From Tenebrio molitor (taxonomy: Eukaryota; Arthropoda; Insecta; Coleoptera; Tenebrionidae), in assembly GCF_963966145.1 (NCBI RefSeq), contig NC_091046.1:7440001-7504000 (forward strand): a stretch of DNA of 64,000 bases, in the 5' to 3' direction. The translations under genes and the position numbers were made by a program. The notes under the pieces are model-generated. The model searched no databases and had not been told where the DNA came from. It saw nothing but the letters and a program-made list of their open reading frames with translations. Below, piece by piece: positions 1 to 11,062 of the stretch. Numbering within the stretch: the first letter of the stretch is position 1; the number at the start of each line of letters is the position of its first letter.

Positions 1-1889
1 CAAAATGTTCGCGTTAAAATGGAAGAAGTGTCGCTCGATAACGAAGAAAGGACGACATTGAACGATGTCAAAATTAAAACTGAAGTTGAAGAAATGCCGG
101 CACCCACTAGACCAGCGCCGCGAAGAAAAAAGAGGATACAAGTAAAACAAGAGAAAATTGAAGAGAAGCGAATAGAAAACAATGACCGAGAATCGGATGT
201 CGTTGTGCAAGATGTAGCGCCGCCAATCATTAACCTCGTGGATTCGGACGAGGACGATAAGAAGCAAGAGCAAGCACGAAGTACAAGAACGAAGAGCAGA
301 AAAACGAAGAAGACGAAAAGGACAAGAAATGTATCGTCCGACGATGAAGTAAGGGGTAGCGACGAGAAGAGGGCCAAATCGAATCCAGAAGAAGTTAACG
401 AAACGAACTACGAGGATGCCGTTTCGGTTTTAGAACAGAATAAAGAAACAAACAATACCACAAGAATTCTGAAATCTCAAGTCGGCGAAAATTTAGAAGC
501 GACACAAAACGGGAACGCAAATGCTACCATAATTGTGAAGTCGCCCATAAACGTAAATTTGGAAGCAACTTGCAATATGAACGCAACTGTCGTTGTGGAG
601 AATCCTAAATATATTAAAAATATTGTTCCGGTCACGGCAGAAGATTTGATGACAGATGATGAATCTGAAGAGGAGCCAGTGACGAAAAAGAATCCTCCGA
701 AACCGGTCAGGACTATTTCCAAGCCTCCCAAGCAGATATTCAGTCCGTTTGAACACAGTCCTGTCAAAAAAAAGGTAAGGATATTTTTAATTCTCGTTTG
801 TAGAGTTTCAAGAATATATTTTATTTAAACGAACATGTTTAGGTCGAAGCTTTTGAGAAGTTGCAAGAGGAAGCCAACGTGATACCGGCTAGGATTACGA
901 GGACCAAAACTAAAGCCAAACAACAGGAAGAGCAGAAGAACAACGAAGCAACCGATAACGCAGTAAAGAGTGCCGTCAAAGAAAAAATGAAAGTGTTCAC
1001 ACCCACGTCCAAATTCGTCCCAACGTTCGCTAGTACCATGGTGAAATCGAGTCGAACGAACCCGTCGAACGTTTCCAACGAAAGTCTGCTGTCAGGTAAA
1101 TCGGCGAGCGCTCTGAAAGCGTCGCAAGCCGAGTACAGAGAACGCGAGAAGAAACGCCTCGAAAAGGAACAGGAAGCGAGAAAAAAACGCGACGCCCTCA
1201 TTCTAGCCCAGATGGAAGAGAAGAAACGTAAACGAGAAGAGAAGCAACTAAAAGCGCAACAACAACGAGAAGCCCTAGAGAAAGAGAAACTTAAAGCGTT
1301 AGAAGAGCAAAAACTGAAGGACAAAAGACACCAGCAATGGATGGCGGAGCAGGAAGAACGCAAACAGAAACAAAAGCAGGAACTGGAGAAGAAGAGATTG
1401 TTGGCAAAGAAACGTGCAATCGAAGAAAAGAAAAAAGAGGAAGAGAAAAGAATCGAAGAGCAAAGGAAGGTGGATGAGATGACAGCTACGTTGGCGAAGC
1501 AAGACGAAGAGATATCTAGGATGCTTCAGAAACAGAAACAGAAATCGCAAGCTCCGATATATTTAAGAAAACAAGCGCCGCTGCTGCCGACAGACGACTG
1601 TTACGATTCGGACGCGGAAGAATACAGGGACGGTGGCGTCGAACCTCAATGGGCGAGGGAGAAGAATTTGAAATTGTTGCAAAAGTGTCAGCTGGCGGCG
1701 GGGGAAGCTGTCAAGAACACTTTCTTCTCCATGCAAGCGCAAACACCGGACCTGCAAGACATTTTCGAAGTTATCGAACCGCACAAGCTGAAAAGGTCAT
1801 CGAGTGCCGTCTGGCACAAGCCACCGAGGTACACGATGATGCCAACGTTGGAGGACCACGATGAAATGGACGAGTCAAGGGACGAATAA
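1..1889 (+). CDS. INCENP: Inner centromere protein (INCENP), 5' end outside window
   Basis: Scaffold subunit of the chromosomal passenger complex; it binds and activates Aurora B at centromeres and the spindle midzone. Two exons are visible, 1-774 and 843-1889, joined in phase 0 across a 68-bp GTAAGG...TTTAG intron, giving 606 residues. The frame is open from base 1, so the ATG at 19 is probably internal and the N-terminal survivin/borealin-binding region lies upstream. The first 258 residues are acidic/basic and low complexity. Residues about 355-493 are a highly charged E/K/R single-alpha-helix or coiled coil. The C-terminus (about 497-585) is the IN-box, ending in KRSSSAVWHKPP, the Aurora-binding segment with the serine cluster that Aurora phosphorylates. 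A polyadenylation signal AATAAA lies at 1968-1973. The IN-box makes the family assignment firm. The gene converges on BLOC1S6, with only about 96 bp between the two stop codons. Confidence 0.93.
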
Positions 1890-1967
1890 ATATCGCATTT
1901 TTAGATTGTTATGTGTAACTCGTATTTTTAGATTATGTGGAACACTTTTTAAATTTATACCTAGAAA

Positions 1968-1973
1968 AAATAA
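1968..1973 (+). promoter_or_regulatory. INCENP polyadenylation signal
   Basis: AATAAA about 80 bp after the INCENP stop codon and just before the convergent BLOC1S6 stop, so the 3' UTRs of the two genes probably overlap. Confidence 0.6.
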
Positions 1974-1985
1974 ATCACATAAATA

Positions 1986-2571
1986 CTAGCTACTACTAGT
2001 TTTTGGAATTAAGTCCTGTTCAGTTTTAAGTTCAGCTTCTTTTTGTTGCTTGATGTATTCTTGTTTTTCTTTGAACTGTTGTATTTTTAAGGCACGCTTC
2101 TGCAATAGCAAAAATGCTACACTTTTGTGAAAACTGCACGAAAAACTTACTTTTAATTTTACGCTTTTGTCATGAAGATTCTTCATTTCTTTTTTTATGT
2201 TTGTCAACTTTGCTTGGTACACTTCTATTCTGTTAAACATTTCAGTCAAATCATTGGAATGTTGTGTCTCGGAAAGGTTTAGATTCTCATTATGAATTTG
2301 GTCAAGTAACATTGATTCTTTTTCACTACAACATGTAAAGTTATAATTTTAAATACATTTTTTTTTTGTTTTACTTTCCACGTTAATTCCTTCAACATTT
2401 TTTCAACTTGGGACAAACCTGGTTCATAAATATTAATTAGACCCTTGGTTAAACAGTCAACAGCCTCTTCAAACATTTTTGTTTCACTCTCTCTAAAAGG
2501 AAAAAGTTGATTATTGTATCACATTTAGAGCAAGTAATTTACAATGTATGATTCTCATTTTGATTTTCCAT
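1986..2571 (-). CDS. BLOC1S6: BLOC-1 subunit 6 / pallidin
   Basis: Small coiled-coil subunit of BLOC-1, which sorts cargo from endosomes to lysosome-related organelles. Four exons on the minus strand: 2571-2543, 2492-2382, 2325-2151 and 2099-1986, giving 142 residues. Exon 1 carries only the first nine residues after an ATG at 2571. The family signature is in exons 2-4: a helix with AVDCLTKGL and MLKELT, then YQAKLTNIKKEMKNLHDKS and KRALKIQQFKEKQEY, which line up with vertebrate pallidin throughout. The exon 2 donor that keeps the frame is GTGGAA at 2381, not the better-looking GTAAAA seven bases on, because only the former joins to exon 3 without a stop and gives the conserved KELT-LLDQI spacing. 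Length is slightly below the vertebrate protein (about 170 aa). The exon 1 joint is the least certain. Confidence 0.85.
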
Positions 2572-4525
2572 AGTTTTGTAGATATTTGTGAATATTTTGA
2601 GGTTAACTGTCAAACATTAAGGCTGTTGCCTAGTGGATGGCCAAGCAATGGTAAAGCGCGCTAAACGGATTCTAATTATTTTTCCACAGTTTTATGTTTG
2701 AAGCTATGGTGACTATATTTTTTGTTAAACATTAACGTATCTCACCGGGCTACTGTCTCAGTTTTTTGAAAAATCGCTTCATTCTTTATAAAAAAATTAA
2801 TAACGTTTTTCAGTAATTCTAGTTATTTTTGCTCAATTTTTCATTTAGAGACTATTTAAAAAGTGCATTGGATTCAGAAGAACGTATCTCATTGGGCTAC
2901 TGTCTCAGTTTTTGGAAAAACAAATTAGATTGGAAGCAAAAAAATAAACAAAAGCCTCAACAAAACGCGTTAAATTCGGTTATTAGGCAGTCCACTATAC
3001 TTCCCAACCACCTGCAGCCCCTGGAGGTCGTAAACTCGGGTTGACATAATCACTACTTAACGCCCGCAATGCAACTTTTGTTGGGAAGATACTTGCACTG
3101 GGCTCACGGGACACCCTCGGGGCAGGCCCGGCGTGCCGCGATGGTCAACTTATGAATCCCATTTTAAAATATACCTGAAAGGAGATAGCCGGATTGCCGC
3201 GGTGCGGTATCATAACCTTTTTATGTTTTCAACAAAGTAAACCAATCACTAATTCTAATAATAGCGAGTAATTAAAATACCTAATACCTACATACCTATA
3301 ACACTTTTTTTAATCGAGCACCAATTATACAGGTGTCCAAAAAAAAGACGAGTCCATAGCTCCCTTATTTATCGGACGATTTTAATTATCTATACACCAA
3401 ATTAATTTGTTGTGAGTAGGCTACAAAATGGCCTACTAAATTCACGTAAAGCCCTAACGACTTCAAGGTTAAACTGTCAAATATTTTTTGTCTTTTTCAC
3501 TTTTCAATATCAGATTGGATGTATAAAAATAAAACAGTCCGTTAGGTGTTGCTCAGTGACACTTTCCGGCTCTGATATTGTTATTATAACTTACTTACCG
3601 GACTCAAATTGATGATGCAATTGAACATCTACCGGATAGTATGAAATAAAAATTTAAACTATGTAACGGGTGTCCCATCACTTATGACAAGCACGAAAAT
3701 GACTTTAAAACTAAATTATATTTATATGAAAGTATTATAGATGCATAAATATTGTTCACCGCCACAAAAATTGGGTATTACTTTTTTGTTAAAATTAATT
3801 ACCTAGGTACAGCAGTCAAAAAACTATCACTTTAAAAATTAAATTTTGTTCGATGCAGTTCAAATTTGGTACACGTTATGAAACCATAATACATAGAGAA
3901 ATAAAATCCGTGATTAGAATTTAATGAAAATGTTTTGATGTAAAGATATTTGGTTTATTTAATTTGGGGTGTTTTACTTTATGAAAATGGATTGAAAAAA
4001 ATTAAATTAAGAAACCTAAGTTAAAATAGGTATATCATCTAATTATTATTAATCTAAAAACTATATAATCTCAGAATGTGACACTCAAAATGCAATCACA
4101 AAACGGAAAATATTTATCCCAATTATACATTCGTAAAGTTTTCTGTTCCCATCCATTCCAATATCGAACCCGGTATCGGTCGTTTGGGCCAAACTACCTG
4201 CGTCTAGTAACGTCGAGTAAACGGCCAAGCTGTAGGTAATTAGTTGTTCTCAGTAACGATTGAATATAGAATATTAAAACCCCTACTAATTTATACAGAA
4301 ACTATAATTTTTTCCAATAAATGTCTAAATGATTCTGACAGAGTTCTAAGTATTTTTCTGCAATTGGAGAAAAGTTGTAAGTATTATCCGATAACAGGTT
4401 TTTTTTAATGGAAATTATTTGTACATACAGGTAATGAAAACGGGCGCTATTGTAATCCCACCTTTCTTGCGCTAAATAGTCCCTAGGATTACGAAAATAA
4501 GATTCAATCTCTGAACTCTGAAGTT
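2572..4525. other. Gene-free spacer
   Basis: No coding exon recognised. It holds a short imperfect direct repeat (about 35 bp at 2733 and 2880, both reading ACGTATCTCA then GGGCTACTGTCTCAG) and a GC-richer block at about 3000-3240, listed separately. The rest (3240-4525) is AT-rich with nothing recognisable. BLOC1S6 transcription should start just above 2571. Confidence 0.6.
3000..3240. repeat. GC-rich block of unknown origin
   Basis: About 240 bp markedly richer in G+C than its surroundings (for example GGGCTCACGGGACACCCTCG and GGCCCGGCGTGCCGCGATGG). It has no open frame and no match I recognise to rRNA, tRNA or a coding family. Its sharp compositional edges suggest an inserted, possibly retroposed, fragment. 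Confidence 0.4.
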
Positions 4526-5433
4526 ATGGTCCAATTTTTACCCTTTTGGGATGACGTCACGATTTCCTTTCTCGCTTTCTCTTTATTGAAACAACAGGAA
4601 CAAACAAAAAAATGGGATGCGTTTATTTATTATTGATTACTTGTGGTTATTTTATGCTCTTGACAATTTGACATTTTTTTATTTTTCACTTATTAGTTAT
4701 TACATTGATTACAATCGTAAACTTTCGAAGCAGTTGTCAACAAAATTGAAATTTGATAGTTATTTTTGATCAATCCAAATTTATTTCTGATCCTAGAGTC
4801 CAATTATTACCCATTTGCGATGACGTCATTATTTAGTAACTTCACGTATGTTTGAGCTAGGATCAGAAACTAATTTGAATTGATCATAAATAACTATAAG
4901 GTTAGGTATTAAAACGATTGTAGTCGCAAGCCATACCCATGTTATGAAATTTTCTGACAACTGCTTCGAAAGGTAATGTAATAAGTGAAAGAAATTAAAA
5001 ATTGTCAAATTGACAGGAACATAAAATTACCACAAAGTAACCAGCAATAAATAAACGTATGTTCCTGACAAAAAATGTTGTCCACCTTTTTCCTATCATT
5101 TCACAAAAATTTGGTGTAGTTTAAGCTTTATTGTCATTATGATTGACGTTTGCAAATTAAAATTTGAAATTTATTAGTGTCACCCATAAAAACATAAATT
5201 ATAGACATAATTTGATTGACACATGTCAACATGTGAAGCGAGGTTATTCGTTCCTAAAGGTCGCTTTATAGTATATGTGAGTGGAATGACAGTGGACGAA
5301 ATTTTTTGTCCGCCATTGCACCGCTATTTTGTTTTTTACTATTTCTGTCGTTTCAATAGAGAGAAAGCGATGAAGGAAATCGTGACGTCATCGCAAATGG
5401 GTAAAAATTGGACTCTAATAACTATTTTTGCGT
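4526..5433. mobile_element. Two head-to-head TAGTCCAA MITE copies, one interrupted
   Basis: 4526-4795 matches the left and middle of the complete element at 32212-32543 (GTCCAATTTTTACCCTTTTG, then GATGACGTCACGATTTCC). At 4796 a second copy begins in the opposite orientation and ends at about 5433 (GGGTAAAAATTGGACTC). The second copy is split by about 250 bp of unrelated sequence near 5065-5320, which contains GTCCGCCATTGC, similar to the ends of the 49440 element. An insertion of one copy into another, then a later insertion, explains the pattern. Confidence 0.65.
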
Positions 5434-5475
5434 TAAAATTTGATTAATAGTGTCAGTTGTTTGACGTTTATTAGC

Positions 5476-5836
5476 TATACTCAATTTCATATAAATGTGC
5501 ATCTAAGCAAGCCATGAAAATCTGATTTTCTGTTGGTAGTAAAGCTAAAGCTAGTGACTTTATTAATTTTCAAAGTTGCTTGCTCTGCGCGAACCCGATT
5601 TGACTAATTTTTTAGTTTTTGTCCATTTTAACACTGCTGATTTCAAAAGCAATGTTACGTCTTTTTACTGATTAAATTAAAGTAATTTTTATTTGTTTTT
5701 GTCTTTGTATTTTTACCAAGTAAAGATTTATTGGACATGACCTTCATAAATGTGACTTTTGTAATGTAACTAAATTAAAGGTGCTTTTACAAATGCACAG
5801 CTCAACTTGATGAACATTTATATGAAATCAATTATA
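5476..5836. mobile_element. MITE, TATACTCAATTTCATATAAA family, copy 1
   Basis: The ends form an imperfect inverted repeat of about 22 bp (TCAATTTCATATAAATGT and ACATTTATATGAAATCA). A second near-identical copy lies at 51223-51566, so this is a dispersed element. No coding capacity. Confidence 0.7.
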
Positions 5837-6945
5837 AAGATAGCAGAGATACGAAAAATCTGACACTGTCAAAGTCATAGCCTTTACATTTGTATTAATC
5901 ATTGTCCGTTATTTTCTTCAAAAGAATTTTCTGCAAGTAAGAGATTCAGCCACTAAAGTGCACAGATAAATACATCCAAACTACAAGAAATAAGAAAATC
6001 TAAAATTTGCCGACAAATTTGTTCACAATACGAAGATTTAATGCTCTTGTAAAATGCTAATTTTATGACTGACGGGTCTCGAGAGGGTACCTGCTGCAGT
6101 GTTTGACCGATCCAAGAATTCTGAATACTTCTGCAACTTGAACTACACCTCGCCAAAAAGTTTTATTACTGTGCAACAGCCTTAAAGATCTCAACAGCGC
6201 AGACAACGGATCTCAAATTCTCAATTATTGTAAATAACGGAAACAAAAGGCGTTTCTGCCCGATAGGGTGATCTTTAACATTATTTTTCCTTTCAACATC
6301 TTATAAACCATTTTGTCTGGTTATCATGAGATCCACAGTAATAGCCTTGCAAGCCATTTTCAGTTTGTTTCATAATAGCTCTGTGATCATTTTGTAAACC
6401 TAACAATTTTAAACAATTATTGTTACTAATGTTATAATACTGACTGTTGGGTCTATACCGGAATTAACGCCCTTCCCATGAAGGAGTCGTAGTTTATTAA
6501 CAATTAAATCAGAATTTTCAAAAAAATTGGCCAGACTATCAGAGAGAGATGTTAGAAAATGGGTATTAATATAATGTTCACCAAATTAAATTATACACCC
6601 CTAGCGCTGTCCTCCAAAAAATTAAATTAACATCAAAAATTCTTAGTGGACACCAAATAATGATACTTTGGAAAATGAGAACAGCGTCACCAAAATAGCA
6701 ATGTTTCGTATTGTTTTACTGTTGCTTGCATTCTAAATGCTATATGTTTACCGATTTTACTAAATGTTCACCAAATGTGGAACGCTCACGTTACGCGCCT
6801 TTACTGCAAATATAAATATTCACGTTATCCATTTATATTAAGCACTTGCTCAAAAAAACTACTTTTTCGAAAACTGATAAAAAATGTTGACATTTTATGA
6901 CCTAAATCGGTTGTCAAAATGACTGTTTTTTGTTCACTGGATTTA
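5837..6945. other. Gene-free AT-rich stretch
   Basis: No exon recognised. Between about 6565 and 6780 the words GTTCACCAAA and GACACCAAAT recur, resembling the reverse complement of the tandem unit at 8146-8510; this may be a decayed relative. Confidence 0.45.
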
Positions 6946-7220
6946 TAGTCCGGACAAAATAAATGTGAATCCTGACTTTATTAAGTCAAATTATTTAATA
7001 ACATGATAACGATAATAAAGATTTATGGTAGGTCGTTCTCGAAAAGGGGCAGGTATATATTTTAAATACAGCGAGTTTTCGAAATTCTGCTACCTGCTAC
7101 TTTGGTGGTGTCTGTTTCCCATCATAAATCTTTGTTATTGTTTTCTTTACATTTTGATTTGAACATGTTAAATAATTTGACTTAATAAAGTCAGGATTCA
7201 CATTTATTTTGTCCGGACTA
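6946..7220. mobile_element. MITE with long TIRs starting TAGTCCGGAC
   Basis: 275-bp palindromic element. TIRs of more than 50 bp (left begins TAGTCCGGACAAAATAAATG, right is its reverse complement). Both sides are flanked by TA (6944-6945 and 7221-7222), as expected for Tc1/mariner-type insertion. No ORF. Confidence 0.85.
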
Positions 7221-7222
7221 TA

Positions 7223-8145
7223 CAATCTAGAACAAAAAAGACTTTTACGTTCAGCAATTTTTGATTAAAGAAGATGTCACAATTTCTCAATTTCTTAGCT
7301 TTATATTCCAAATAGGCCAGTATCACACTTTCAGACACGTTCTTTAATTTCTTAGAGCCACACCAATTCATGAAATCCTTCTAAGCAGATTCATATTGTC
7401 TCAGATTAGACTAGAAACTGCACTTCGTGCCGTTTCTAAAACATCCAAAGGCAGATCATCTTCATCAATTTCGGAACTCATTTTTGTTTTTTCTTCTTTC
7501 TTTTATTAAACACCAGTAATTCTCCCAAAATCGCAACCAAACAAACAAAAACAATTTTTTTTTGACTTTCCGCTAATGTGGAGCTGTGCAGTTTTCGAAA
7601 AAACGTTGGCTGATACTCGATTGCGAAATTATTTTGCATTCTATGTCCTTATTGAGAGGAGACCTAATAAAACATAGATTTTTCTTACAATTAATATATG
7701 TAGGTACTATATAAAATTCGGGCGACCCCTCCTTACAAAGATATTGAAGGTGTAGAGTTTGCATCAAATTTTCTTCAAATAGAAATTAGGAATGTTTGCC
7801 GTTTATTTTTATTTATCGTGAGAAAATTATGATGCAAAAAATTGTCTTAGAAAAGTAGCGTTATCGCGGAGTAAAAAAATATTTAATTTTTGCAATTTTT
7901 GTTCAAAAAGAGACGGCAATTGGGCTGGATTATTGTTTTGTAATCTTGGATACGGATAATTCGAACTGGTAAGGAATGCGGTTGCTGTATTGAACAAAGT
8001 TAGAAGGGTTATATCATCATAAGAATTTTTCAAAACTTTTTTCAACAAGTTCTTACTTGCTCCACGGCATACTCTCTTCAACGCTTTGGAGTCGGAATGC
8101 TTTAATTATGAGACATTCTGTATGAGAGGCTAATAAGAAGTCTAA
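7223..8145. other. Gene-free stretch
   Basis: AT-rich DNA with only short random ORFs; nothing recognised. Confidence 0.5.
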
Positions 8146-8510
8146 ATCTGGGTATCCATTTGAAATTGAATATAGTATAAAATATGTATACTTAGTAAAC
8201 ATTTAGTATTTTTGTGAGACAAAGAGTTTTTTTTTTACTGCATAAATATGTATAAGACACTAACAAAAATTAAAATTATCTGGTTATCATTTCAGAATTA
8301 AATATGGAATACAATTTGGTGAACATATAGCATTTTTAGGCAACAAAAGTTATTTTTAGTAGCAAATAATATAAGAAACTAGCAGGATGTCAATATCTGG
8401 TTATCGCTCTAGGATTATGTATGGTCTTAATTTTGGTGAGCATTTAGTATTTTTGGGAAACGAAAGTATTTTTTTGTATGAATAAATTTGGTAAACAGTT
8501 AAATACCACC
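8146..8510. repeat. Diverged tandem repeat, three units of about 117-132 bp
   Basis: The phrase ATCTGG(G/T)TATC recurs at 8146, 8278 and 8395, each followed in the same order by an AT-rich block, then GTGAACAT-TAG-ATTTTT, then an A-rich tail with AAAGTATTTTTTT. The units have diverged strongly, so the array is old. Confidence 0.6.
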
Positions 8511-9257
8511 CTTAGAAAATGTCCAATAAAATTTAATTTCGTACAATTATTGAGGTTAATGACGTAAATCTGACAATACTAATTCAAAATGTCACGCTGA
8601 CATTTGTCGAAAAAAAATTCATTCCGCCTTTCCTTGTAACAGTACAATTTTATCAAAGATCACTCTGGAGATACAAATGAACCTTTTGCGAAAGTGGCTC
8701 TTTATTGGTCAATTCTATTGCTCTTTAATTTCTAAACTATGATAGTCTGGACAATTTTGTTTGAACGTTTGAAGATTCTGATTTGACCTTCAACAGACTA
8801 CACACCCTTCACGGGAAGAGCGTTAATTCTGGGACATCCGGTAGGTATTATTCTACAAATGATTCGCCTTGCATGTCGCACTTGATACACGTCGATATAC
8901 ATACAATTAATTAATAGAAAAACCTTCCGAATCGACTAGCGCATGATTCGCACCGTTATCTCTGTTCGTACTTACCTACACAATTCTGCAAATTATACAT
9001 TTTAAATTGTCAGCTTATAATTTAAGACCACTTTACTAAAGTCAAAATCTGTGTCAGCTGGTTGATATCGTCCTCAATTTTGTTTCTTTGTTTTATTATC
9101 TGTCGAATTTCGTCGGACATTTTTATTTCGTTTTTCAAAATGGCTATAATGACAAACAAATTTTATATTGTCTCTAAAAATAACTGTGGAAAATATGGCA
9201 CAAATTGATATTTTCTTATTCGACCTGAATTCCAGCATCAATTGATTCTGACGGGAA
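8511..9257. other. Gene-free stretch
   Basis: No exon or clear repeat seen. Confidence 0.45.
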
Positions 9258-9610
9258 TCATACAAATTGTGCGAAACAGCAATGATTTATGTCGACCATT
9301 AAGGAAACCATGCTCAGTGGAAAGACGTAAAATCGAACGTAACTAAAGATGGTATCATGTAATAAAATGTCCAATACTTTGGGAAAGTTACAAAGTAAAG
9401 TTATGGGTCGATAATTTTCAATTTCACTTTTTTTCTTTTTTTTGTGAACAGGACAGACATTCGACTGTTTAGGATGAAGGATGCACGCTAGATCTGAGAG
9501 AAGTATTGAAAATGACATAATGGAAAAGAGAAAGCACTTACGCAGTCCTTTAATAGAAAATAGAGAATGCCGTTAGGTCCGGATGTACTTTTATTTTTCA
9601 TTTTATGTAG
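9258..9610 (-). pseudogene. Decayed non-LTR retrotransposon reverse-transcriptase fragment
   Basis: On the minus strand a broken reading frame reads SGPNGI, FLLKDC, then after a stop VCPVHKKKK and ENYRPITLLCNFPKVLD. These are the familiar order of LINE reverse-transcriptase landmarks (PDG-P, VCPVHKKGD, NYRPISLL-N--K--E). It has an in-frame stop and no YADD catalytic block, so it is a dead, truncated copy. The clade (jockey-like or other) cannot be fixed from this length. Confidence 0.7.
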
Positions 9611-9838
9611 GGCAATATAACTAGGTATACCTCATGTTTATTGAAAGATTTTATGCACAGAGGAGGGCAATGAAAAGAGAACGCAATACAAGTTGAAACA
9701 GATGGAAGAAAATGGAAGTCTTTTGAAAAAAGTCGGCAAATGAATTTAAAACCCTTTATGGCTATTGTACCAAACTCAAAATTTGCGTTTTATTATTGAA
9801 GTGAAGGGGGGCGTAGATTATGTAATTTCAAAATTATA
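9611..9838. other. Short gene-free stretch
   Basis: Nothing recognised between the LINE remnant and the next transposon. Confidence 0.4.
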
Positions 9839-10580
9839 CTGGGTGGGGCATCGTATACGCGCACGCGAGAAATCGCGACTTCTAATTAAATAAAATTGTC
9901 GAAATTTTCCAGACTTACCTGGCTATTGGTAAGGTACATTTCATAATTTTTTGGTAATTTTTCACTTACAAACAAAGCCAAAAAAAATTAAAATGTAAAT
10001 TTCAACCAAAAAGTCAAATTCTGATTTTTATACTAACCTATCCAGATTCACTTCCTATAATTATTTACGAAATCTACGGAAAAAAATACCAATTAGATTT
10101 TGAATTAAATGCAGTTTTACATTTCAACTTTCAAAATCATTTTTATTTATGACCTGCTACTTGTGCTGTCGTAAATTTAGGTGACAATGGAAACTGTCAA
10201 TTTTATGGCAAAAAGGTTTAAAACGGTCGGCTATACCTTTGTTGGGAAATTATACCATTGTGCCGTAAATCACCCGTCTGGTTTACGTTTAAATAAAAAA
10301 GCGAATTATTTAGCTAACCAAGTCAAAATTTGTAATTGTGCCAGCAGGGTTTGATGAGCTAGCAGATACAGATTCATTTAGTGTAAAAATTTTATAGGTA
10401 AATTAACAGTTAATTTCAGAAAAGTAATAAAACTGTTACGGCCTTATTTATTAACAAAAATTTTTTTAAAAATTCTCAAATATACCTTATCAATAATTAG
10501 TCAGGTATATAAAATTTCGCCAATTTTATTTAATTAGAAGTCGCGATTTCTCGCGTGCGCGTATACGATGCCCCACCCGG
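9839..10580. mobile_element. 742-bp TIR element starting CTGGGTGGGGCATCG
   Basis: Near-perfect terminal inverted repeats of about 60 bp (GGGTGGGGCATCGTATACGC at the left, reverse complement ending at 10580), including the unusually GC-rich GCGCACGCGAGAAATCGCGA. TA on each side (9837-9838, 10581-10582). No transposase is recognisable inside. Confidence 0.85.
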
Positions 10581-10582
10581 TA

Positions 10583-10750
10583 GAGTACACCTAATTTTCT
10601 ACAGTGTGAAATGCACTTACATTTTTTGTCAGCGACGTTTTATGTTGTCAAACTTACCTAACCTACGAGTATGACGTTCAAATTTCAAAAAGGCATGTTT
10701 ACATGTGGAAAAAACTAATAAATCGACTTCTTGACTTCTCAGGTGTACTC
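10583..10750. mobile_element. Short MITE, GAGTACACCT family, copy 1
   Basis: 168-bp element with TIRs GAGTACACCT / AGGTGTACTC, flanked by TA at 10581-10582 and 10751-10752. The left TA is the right-hand TA of the preceding 742-bp element, so the two sit back to back. A longer copy is at 43598-43893. Confidence 0.75.
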
Positions 10751-10792
10751 TATAATTTTGAAATTAGCTATAGTCACAGTCAATTTGTGACA

Positions 10793-10816
10793 GTAATAAT
10801 AATAATAATAATAACT
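10793..10816. repeat. (AAT)n microsatellite
   Basis: About seven uninterrupted AAT/ATA trinucleotide units just beyond the 3' end of the GFOD-type gene. Confidence 0.8.
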
Positions 10817-11062
10817 ATAGGTGTATATAATTTTTATTGTTAACAGTGTATTGTTCGTAAAATACTATTGAACAAAAATAGGTACCAAACAATGATACCG
10901 ATTCTGATTCGACCTGTTTCTTTAAATTAACAGCTTCTCTTAATGTACAAAAATAATTAATACACTTAAAACTCGAGACTACGTTTGAGTGAGTTATCAC
11001 GTAAGGACCAGTTCGGTCCATTAGCTTTTAAAAAAAAATTAATTATAGAATTATGAAACATT

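Noticed and set aside
839..1363. 174-codon minus-strand ORF rich in S, F and C
   Set aside because: Antisense shadow of the K/E-rich INCENP helix; no independent support.
8146..8510. Possible CRISPR-like array
   Set aside because: Only three long, diverged units without regular spacers, in an insect genome; a decayed tandem repeat fits better.
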